From an uncultured bacterium (GTDB taxonomy: Bacteria > Bacteroidota > Bacteroidia > Bacteroidales > Bacteroidaceae): 64,000 nt of DNA. Shown here piece after piece: positions 58,418-64,000 of the stretch. The number at the start of each line of letters is the position of its first letter. Position 1 is the stretch's first letter. Both the position numbers and the translations under genes were made by a program. Below the pieces are notes generated by a model. The model saw only the letters and a program-made list of their open reading frames with translations. It was not told the DNA's origin and did no database searches. The stretch lies in contig CAJMSE010000009.1 in the NCBI GenBank assembly GCA_905216025.1, positions 1-64,000 of the forward strand. Direction: 5' to 3'.

Positions 58418-60970
58418 ATGGAAGAAAAGAACAAAATCGAGACAGCGGAAACCATTGAGTCCATTGCCCAGAATGAGCAAGAAAGCTCCTTTGACTTCAG
58501 AACCATCTTCACCATATTCATATTGAATTGGCAATGGTTCGCCCTATCTATCTTTATATGCCTATGCGGTGCCCTTATATATTTAAGGTATAAGAGTCCT
58601 ATATATCAGTTGTCTGCAAAAATACTAATCAAAGACGAAAACAGACCGAGGGGCGGAGGCAACAACCAGATGCTGGCCAACATGCAGGACCTTGGATTCA
58701 TCTCGAACAGTGCAGGTATCGACAACGAGGTGGAGATACTTCAGAGCCACATCCTGTCGCGCGAGGCCATCAAGGACCTTAAGCTCTACACTGAATACAA
58801 GGTGGAAGGAAGGGTCAAGAACCAGCTCATATACAAGACACAGACCGTCAACGTGGACATCGACCCCGCAAGCCTGAAGAAGATGGACGAGACCATGCAA
58901 CCCATCAAGATGAGAATCATCTACAGCGAAGACGGATACAAGGTTACCGGTACGGCATATACAAAGAACGGAGACGAACGTCCCTTCAAGACAACGATAA
59001 AGTCGTTCCCGGCCACTCTGAAGACATACGCAGGCGTACTGACTTTCACAAAGAACGACATACGCCAGTATTTCGAAGACGATGAGCTCTACGAGAAGTT
59101 CATCAGGAAAGACCTCTTCGTGAGGATATACCCGATGTCGTATGTCGCAGCCAACTACGTGAAAGCCATGAGCGTGGAGCCGACATCGAAGACAACATCC
59201 ATCGCCCTCATGACCATCAAGGACAAGAACAGGAACAGGGCCGAGGACTTCCTCAACCAGCTGGCCATCTGCTACAACAGGCAGGCTAATGCGGACAAGA
59301 ACGAGATTGCCGTAAAGACAGAGGAGTTCATCAACGAAAGACTTGAGAAGATTAACGCTGAGCTCGGCTCTACCGAAAGCGCACTCGAGAGCTACAAGAA
59401 GCGCAACAACCTGACACAGCTCAAACTGGATGCGACGGAGACTCTGACACAGACAAGCCAGTACTCGACCAAGCTCTCTGACGCCAAGGCACAGATACAG
59501 CTGCTCGACTATCTGCGAGAATATGTTGACAACCCGCAGAACAAGTATCAGATAATACCGTCAAACGTAGGCCTTGAGGATGTATCGTCGACAACTCTCA
59601 TAAACAAATACAACCAGAGTGTCATGGACCGCAACCGCCTGCTGCGTACAGCATCGGAGATTGCACCGCAGGTCCAGACGCTCACCGAGACTCTCGACCA
59701 GCTGATGGAAAGCATCAGGATTGCCCTCGCACAGGCAAGACACAGCGCAGACATCAAGAAGATGAGCGTCGAGAGCCAGTATGCAGTATACCGCGACAAG
59801 GTGGCCAACACCCCGGAGCAGGAAAGGATACTGACACAGATAGGACGCCAGCAGGAAGTCAAGTCAGGACTTTACCTCATGCTGCTGCAGAAGCGCGAGG
59901 AGAACTCTATCTCACTGGCTGCCACGGCCGATAAAGGCAAGCTCATAGACGAACCGATATACGAAGGAAAGGTAAGCCCGAAGGGAAGCATCATACTGCT
60001 TGTGGCCTTGGTCGTAGGATTCGGTCTGCCGCTGCTGGCCATATATGTGATACAGCTGCTGCGCTACAAGATTGAAGGACACGAGGACGTCGCCAGGCTC
60101 ACCAAACTGCCTATCATTGCCGATGTCGCCATCGCGAACGACAGCGAAAGCAAGACAGGAGGAATCGTTGTGCATGAAAATCAGAATGACCAGATCGACG
60201 AGATATTCCGCTCGATGCGAACGAACATACAGTTCATGCTCAAGGGAGACCAGCGCGTCGTCATGTTCACATCGTCGACATCGGGTGAAGGAAAGACCTT
60301 CAATGCGGCAAACCTTGCCGTGAGCTTCGCACTGCTCGGCAAGAAGGTAATCCTCATGGGTCTCGACATCCGCAAGCCGGCACTTGGAAAACTATTCGGA
60401 GTGTCAGACCGCAGCAAGGGTATCACCACCCTGCTGAACAAAGACAAGGATAACATCACCCTGGAGACAATAAATGCACAGATACACCCGTCCGGAGTGA
60501 ACAGCAACCTCGACCTCATGTTCGCCGGTCCGGTGCCGCCGAACCCGACGGAGCTCCTCGCACGAGAGAATCTCGGCATCATAATAGAGATGATAAAAAA
60601 CGAGTACGACTATATCATACTCGACACCGCACCGGTCGGACTGGTGACCGACACACTCCAGATAGGCAAGTTTGCCGACGTGTCGGTTATTGTATGCCGC
60701 GCCGATTACACCCCGAAGGCGAGCTTCGGCCTGTTCAACAGCCTGGCCGCCGAGAAGAAACTGCCGAACATGTGCATAGTGCTCAACGGTGTGGACCTGT
60801 CGAAGAAGAAGTACGGATACTATTACGGATATGGCAAATACGGCAAATACGGACGCTACGGAAACTACGGCGCGTATACCAATTACGGCAACTACGGCGC
60901 ATACGGCAGCTACGGAAACTATGCAAACAGCCACTATGGCAATAAAAACGACAACTCGATAAAGAAATGA
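58418..60970 (+). CDS. Wzc-type polysaccharide co-polymerase / tyrosine kinase
   Basis: An 850-residue membrane protein for exopolysaccharide chain-length control and export. A membrane helix near residues 30-52 (FILNWQWFALSIFICLCG) is followed by a Wzz domain, a coiled-coil region, and a second helix at about 523-548. The C-terminal BY-kinase domain has Walker A SSTSGEGKT (near residue 620), Walker A-prime GLDIRKP and ILDTAPVGLVTD. It ends in a Tyr-rich cluster (about 16 Tyr in 45 residues, YGNYGAY-type) for autophosphorylation. It overlaps the downstream HAD gene by 4 bp. Confidence 0.95.
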   Translation: MEEKNKIETAETIESIAQNEQESSFDFRTIFTIFILNWQWFALSIFICLCGALIYLRYKSPIYQLSAKILIKDENRPRGGGNNQMLANMQDLGFISNSAGIDNEVEILQSHILSREAIKDLKLYTEYKVEGRVKNQLIYKTQTVNVDIDPASLKKMDETMQPIKMRIIYSEDGYKVTGTAYTKNGDERPFKTTIKSFPATLKTYAGVLTFTKNDIRQYFEDDELYEKFIRKDLFVRIYPMSYVAANYVKAMSVEPTSKTTSIALMTIKDKNRNRAEDFLNQLAICYNRQANADKNEIAVKTEEFINERLEKINAELGSTESALESYKKRNNLTQLKLDATETLTQTSQYSTKLSDAKAQIQLLDYLREYVDNPQNKYQIIPSNVGLEDVSSTTLINKYNQSVMDRNRLLRTASEIAPQVQTLTETLDQLMESIRIALAQARHSADIKKMSVESQYAVYRDKVANTPEQERILTQIGRQQEVKSGLYLMLLQKREENSISLAATADKGKLIDEPIYEGKVSPKGSIILLVALVVGFGLPLLAIYVIQLLRYKIEGHEDVARLTKLPIIADVAIANDSESKTGGIVVHENQNDQIDEIFRSMRTNIQFMLKGDQRVVMFTSSTSGEGKTFNAANLAVSFALLGKKVILMGLDIRKPALGKLFGVSDRSKGITTLLNKDKDNITLETINAQIHPSGVNSNLDLMFAGPVPPNPTELLARENLGIIIEMIKNEYDYIILDTAPVGLVTDTLQIGKFADVSVIVCRADYTPKASFGLFNSLAAEKKLPNMCIVLNGVDLSKKKYGYYYGYGKYGKYGRYGNYGAYTNYGNYGAYGSYGNYANSHYGNKNDNSIKK

Positions 60971-61410
60971 CAATTGCAGTAGATTTTGACGGAACTATCG
61001 TTGAGCATAAATATCCTGAGATAGGCGAAGAGAGACCTTTTGCCATAGAGACTCTGAAGATGCTCATCAGGGACAGACACAGGCTCATCCTGTGGAGCGT
61101 GCGTGAAGGAAAGCTGCTTGATGAAGCGGTGGAATGGTGCCGTGAACGCGGAGTCGAGTTCTATGCAGTGAACAGAGACTATCCCGAAGAGACACGTGAG
61201 AACAACCAGCACTTCAGCCGCAAGTTGAAAGTGGAGATGTTCATAGACGACAGAAACGTGGGCGGACTGCCCGACTGGGGAACCATCTACAGGATGATAA
61301 GCCGGCATAAGACCTGGAATGACATCATGATGGAGGACGACGGAATGGAATCTCACCACTATCATCAGCATAACAAGCAGCTGAAGAAGAAGTGGTGGCA
61401 GTTCGGATAA
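60967..61410 (+). CDS. HAD-superfamily hydrolase
   Basis: A 147-residue HAD-type phosphatase. Motif I AVDFDGTIV lies at the N-terminus, and motif IV FIDDRNVGG near residue 95. A Lys in the middle (FSRKLKVE) could be motif III. Small Bacteroides proteins of this kind are known structurally, but the substrate is unknown. It overlaps the Wzc-type gene by the ATGA stop-start, so it is translationally coupled to the exopolysaccharide operon. The C-terminus is rich in His/Gln/Lys. Confidence 0.85.
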   Translation: MTIAVDFDGTIVEHKYPEIGEERPFAIETLKMLIRDRHRLILWSVREGKLLDEAVEWCRERGVEFYAVNRDYPEETRENNQHFSRKLKVEMFIDDRNVGGLPDWGTIYRMISRHKTWNDIMMEDDGMESHHYHQHNKQLKKKWWQFG

Positions 61411-61489
61411 TACCCGGAAAGAATGCAAGCCGCAAGGTTTGATACAGGAGTCATCAGAGTTTAAGGAATAAATAATTAAACTATAAAAC

Positions 61490-61529
61490 AGAAAGCGGTG
61501 CAGCCCCGGCAGGAGCTGTACCGCTTTCT
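61490..61529. terminator. Terminator after the HAD gene
   Basis: A 15-bp stem with one G-T mismatch (61490-61504 with 61515-61529) lies between convergent genes. Confidence 0.85.
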
Positions 61530-61553
61530 ATATATCAATATCCTTGCGCCGGC

Positions 61554-63488
61554 TCAGCTGTATTCCAGCACGGCCTTCCTGAATGCAGCCGGATTACCCA
61601 TGTCGAACATGCGGCCGTCTATCCTGACACCCATCATTCCGCTCCGCCGGCGCACCTCGTCAAGAGCTGAGGTTAGCTCTATCTCACGCCCGGAGCCCTC
61701 TTCATCGGCATTCCTGATATCCTCCGCCAGCTGTTCAAAGACCTCTGCCGTCAGGATATACTGCCCGAAAACGGAATAATACTGCTTCTCTCCGTCCTTA
61801 TCATGCACCGCAAGATACTCCTCTGCATACGATGCCTTAGGCTTCTCGGTCATCTTCGACACGCCAAGGATACGGCCGTTCTTATCTTCCCACACGCCGC
61901 TCAGTATACCGTAATGGCTTACTTCACCGAGCGGGACAGGATGTATGCTCACCATCAGCTTGTCATACTTCTCATATTCCTCTATGAACTGAAGAGTGCA
62001 GGGCTTGCCGGTGTTGCTGCGGTAGATGGTATCGCCAAGCAGCAGGAGCACCGGCTCATTCCCGGCAAACTCCGCCGCCTGATAGACGGCATGCCCGAAA
62101 CCGCGCTTCTCGCGCTGATATACGTAATGAAGGCGCTTGCCTATGTCGAGGATATGGCTGGCATACTCCCTGTTTTTAGGACTCAGCTTCTGCAGATGGT
62201 CATACGGCAATGGCGTATCGAAGAACTCCTCATACTGTTTCCTCTCCTCCTCCGACCCCAACACGATGCATATTTCCTCTATGCCGCTTGCTATAAGCTC
62301 TTCAAGCAAAATCAGTATGACCGGACGGACGACACCGTCCTGACACGGAATGGGAAAGAAGTCCTTTTTAACAGTGCACGTGGCTGGATACAGGCGCGTG
62401 CCGAAGCCGGCCACAGGGACAATCGCCTTACGCACGGTGTGCACCGGCTGTATCGTGAATGAATAGGCATGCAATCCGCATCCGTTGAGATACCGGACAA
62501 GACTCTCCTGGCATCCGGCATCGCGGGCAAGGAACTGCACCGACCCGTCGCCATGCGAGCCCACGCCCTTGCCTCCGTAAATCAGCGGCTGTATATTGGC
62601 ATCGGTGAGGAAGCGGTGCAGTTTCGGGGCTTCCAGTGCCGGCGACATGGGCGCTATGTACCTGTCGAAAATCTCTTCAGCCTCAACCATCAGCTTGCCA
62701 AGCGACTCGACATCGCCATCCGCCATGAATCCGACGGCACGTCCGACAATATCCTTATTTATCTCGCCGAGGGCCTCATGAAGCCGGCGTGCGCTCTCGT
62801 CCGATGCGAAAGGGTACGACTTGTTCAGATCGGCAAGGATACGGATGGTATCCTTTGAGGCACACAAATCAGCAAAGACCCAGTGCAGCGGTTTCTTCAC
62901 TTTCAGCGAATGCACCTCTATCTCGTCGCCGTCAAAAACCATGAGGTTAGGCTTCACGCCGAAGGCGCATGCCTGGTCGAGACGCCCGCAACGCGAGGCT
63001 GTGCGCAGCTCGCCGAGATATGCGATGTTCATCTCTCCCTGAGTGTTCAGGTTCAGATGATACAGCTGGTTGAAAGCCCTTGCCACGAGCACGCAGATCG
63101 CGGCGCTGCTCGACAGCCCGCTCTTCATCGGCAAAGTCATGGAAGTAATCGTTATCTTCACTCCGCCCACCTTATACCATTCGAGCATGTACGACGCCAC
63201 TCCGGCGCAATAGCAGAAGAAAGAGCCCGAACGCGCCACATTCTTCAGTTCCGCCTCATTCATGCGGCATGAGAAATCACTCCACATGCCGGCAATCTCC
63301 GGGGCACGGCTTGTCATCTCGAATCTCTGCGACTTCTCAACCACGGCATATATGCCCTGCTCAATACCCGTGACGATGGCCGCTCCCGGCTGAATCGCAG
63401 CGTTCATGGTACGGTATCGCCCGGCCCAGTCCGTATGTTCGCCGAACAGGCACAGACGCCCCGGCACAAAAAGTTCTGTCATTTCCAT
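61554..63488 (-). CDS. Bifunctional GHMP sugar kinase / sugar-1-phosphate nucleotidyltransferase fusion
   Basis: A 644-residue soluble protein of two enzymes. Residues 1-350 are a GHMP kinase: GEHTDW (16-21, as in galactokinase), LPMKSGLSSSAA (119-130) and the third motif GKGVGSHGDG. Residues 353-644 are a nucleotidyltransferase of the GalU type: AGFGTRLYPAT, then LLLLGDTIYRS and GHAVYQAAEF. Together they could phosphorylate a free sugar at C1 and then activate it as a UDP-sugar. The enzyme order is the reverse of Bacteroides Fkp (pyrophosphorylase-kinase). Sugar identity is unknown. Start chosen after the promoter at 63505. Confidence 0.85.
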   Translation of the reverse strand: MEMTELFVPGRLCLFGEHTDWAGRYRTMNAAIQPGAAIVTGIEQGIYAVVEKSQRFEMTSRAPEIAGMWSDFSCRMNEAELKNVARSGSFFCYCAGVASYMLEWYKVGGVKITITSMTLPMKSGLSSSAAICVLVARAFNQLYHLNLNTQGEMNIAYLGELRTASRCGRLDQACAFGVKPNLMVFDGDEIEVHSLKVKKPLHWVFADLCASKDTIRILADLNKSYPFASDESARRLHEALGEINKDIVGRAVGFMADGDVESLGKLMVEAEEIFDRYIAPMSPALEAPKLHRFLTDANIQPLIYGGKGVGSHGDGSVQFLARDAGCQESLVRYLNGCGLHAYSFTIQPVHTVRKAIVPVAGFGTRLYPATCTVKKDFFPIPCQDGVVRPVILILLEELIASGIEEICIVLGSEEERKQYEEFFDTPLPYDHLQKLSPKNREYASHILDIGKRLHYVYQREKRGFGHAVYQAAEFAGNEPVLLLLGDTIYRSNTGKPCTLQFIEEYEKYDKLMVSIHPVPLGEVSHYGILSGVWEDKNGRILGVSKMTEKPKASYAEEYLAVHDKDGEKQYYSVFGQYILTAEVFEQLAEDIRNADEEGSGREIELTSALDEVRRRSGMMGVRIDGRMFDMGNPAAFRKAVLEYS

Positions 63489-63504
63489 TATGTTATTAGC
63501 ATTA

Positions 63505-63512
63505 CAAAGATA
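63505..63512 (-). promoter_or_regulatory. -7 promoter box for the kinase-nucleotidyltransferase gene
   Basis: On the minus strand it reads TATCTTTG, matching TAnnTTTG, 17 bp before the chosen start at 63488. Confidence 0.6.
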
Positions 63513-63551
63513 GTCAAATAAACCGACAAACAGCAATTTAACACCTAATAA

Positions 63552-63583
63552 TTTGGTCATACAGATTATTTTGTATACATTTG
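63552..63583 (+). promoter_or_regulatory. Full -33/-7 promoter for the ECF sigma gene
   Basis: TTTG at 63552-63555 and TACATTTG at 63576-63583 are 20 bp apart, the canonical Bacteroidota spacing. The ATG is 90 bp downstream. Confidence 0.7.
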
Positions 63584-63672
63584 CATTGTAAATAAAGCAT
63601 TGTCAATAACAAACAGAACTAAAATTAAAGCCTATCGACAAAGATTTTACTTAATAACAAAGACAATTAAGT

Positions 63673-64000
63673 ATGATGAAATTTGAAAGTATGACCGACG
63701 AAGAGTTGGCCTTACAATATGTTGAGGGAAACAACAGGGCTTTCGACGAGTTATTGGCACGCAACCAATCGAAGCTGTTTACATACATAATGTTCGTTGT
63801 CAGGGACCAGGACCTTGCCAACGACCTGTTTCAGGATACGTTTGTGAAAGTCATTACTAAACTCCAGGAAGGCAAATATACCGACTCCGGGAAGTTCTCG
63901 TACTGGATTACAAGAATCGCCCACAACGTCATCATGGACTGGTATCGCATGCAGAAGAACGAGCACATCGTCGAACCGACCGAAGACAACGATCTCAGCA
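63673..64000 (+). CDS. ECF sigma factor (3' end outside window)
   Basis: The 5' part of an ECF sigma-70 factor, 109 codons visible. Region 2 shows YVEGNNRAFDELLARNQ, DLANDLFQDTFVKVI and FSYWITRIAHNVIMDWYR. Region 4 is beyond the window. The start may be either of two consecutive ATGs at 63673 and 63676. It is preceded by a good promoter and is divergent from the kinase-nucleotidyltransferase gene. Its regulon is unknown. Confidence 0.9.
   Translation, partial: MMKFESMTDEELALQYVEGNNRAFDELLARNQSKLFTYIMFVVRDQDLANDLFQDTFVKVITKLQEGKYTDSGKFSYWITRIAHNVIMDWYRMQKNEHIVEPTEDNDLS

Overview
The window is chromosomal DNA from a member of the Bacteroidota, most likely order Bacteroidales and plausibly a Prevotellaceae-type gut or oral anaerobe. 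The evidence is the repeated TAnnTTTG -7 promoter box upstream of genes, the scarcity of Shine-Dalgarno sites, lipoprotein signals, GxxExxY and DUF4982 families, a propionate-type methylmalonyl-CoA pathway, a sodium-pumping decarboxylase and anaerobic NrdDG. GC content looks fairly high for the group (judged by eye, not computed). No rRNA, tRNA, CRISPR array, transposase or prophage gene was seen.

Layout. 1-5.2 kb: the end of a cardiolipin synthase, a membrane acyltransferase, and a convergent pair (substrate-binding lipoprotein plus TPR protein). 5.5-11.6 kb: a GH2 beta-galactosidase, radA, a trio of very small stress-type proteins, and queC. 11.9-16.6 kb: pgk, a lipoprotein, an SLC13-type transporter, and a toxin-antitoxin pair whose toxin carries an amber codon. 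16.7-22.8 kb: a TraB-like protein, an ECF sigma operon, an inositol-monophosphatase-family enzyme, a HAD phosphatase and a bile-salt-hydrolase-like Ntn hydrolase. 22.9-32.4 kb: energy metabolism, with mutA and mutB split by an inverted-repeat-bounded GxxExxY cassette, an AspT-type exchanger, and gamma, biotin-carrier and beta subunits of a sodium-pumping decarboxylase. 32.4-37.0 kb: nrdDG between two LuxR-type regulators, one with a RIC/hemerythrin-like sensor. 37.5-44.5 kb: a probable iron/heme cluster of porin, imelysin, di-heme oxidoreductase and CcsBA. 44.5-49.9 kb: a GH106-like rhamnosidase, ligA with an in-frame repeat insertion, and sufE. 49.9-52.7 kb: a two-gene, BcgI-like restriction-modification island. 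52.8-57.3 kb: U32 hydroxylation protein, rny, zapA and a coiled-coil partner. 57.5-64 kb: start of an exopolysaccharide region (rmlA, wzc-type kinase, HAD), a sugar kinase/nucleotidyltransferase fusion and the start of an ECF sigma gene.

The most unusual feature is repeat DNA. Four intergenic islands (about 9.6, 27.6, 37.2 and 54.2 kb) are built of degenerate tandem units in strict 22-bp register. Many units have the form GTNAC-N9-GTNAC plus a 3-bp spacer. A fifth, nearly perfect 22-bp array overlaps the end of queC. Three separate 9-bp tandem repeats sit in the porin-ccsBA cluster, one of them coding. Two 31-bp inverted-repeat elements are present, one enclosing the GxxExxY gene. A further dispersed repeat is inserted in frame in ligA. 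All coordinates and motifs were read by eye; family names come from recognised motifs, and no database search was possible.
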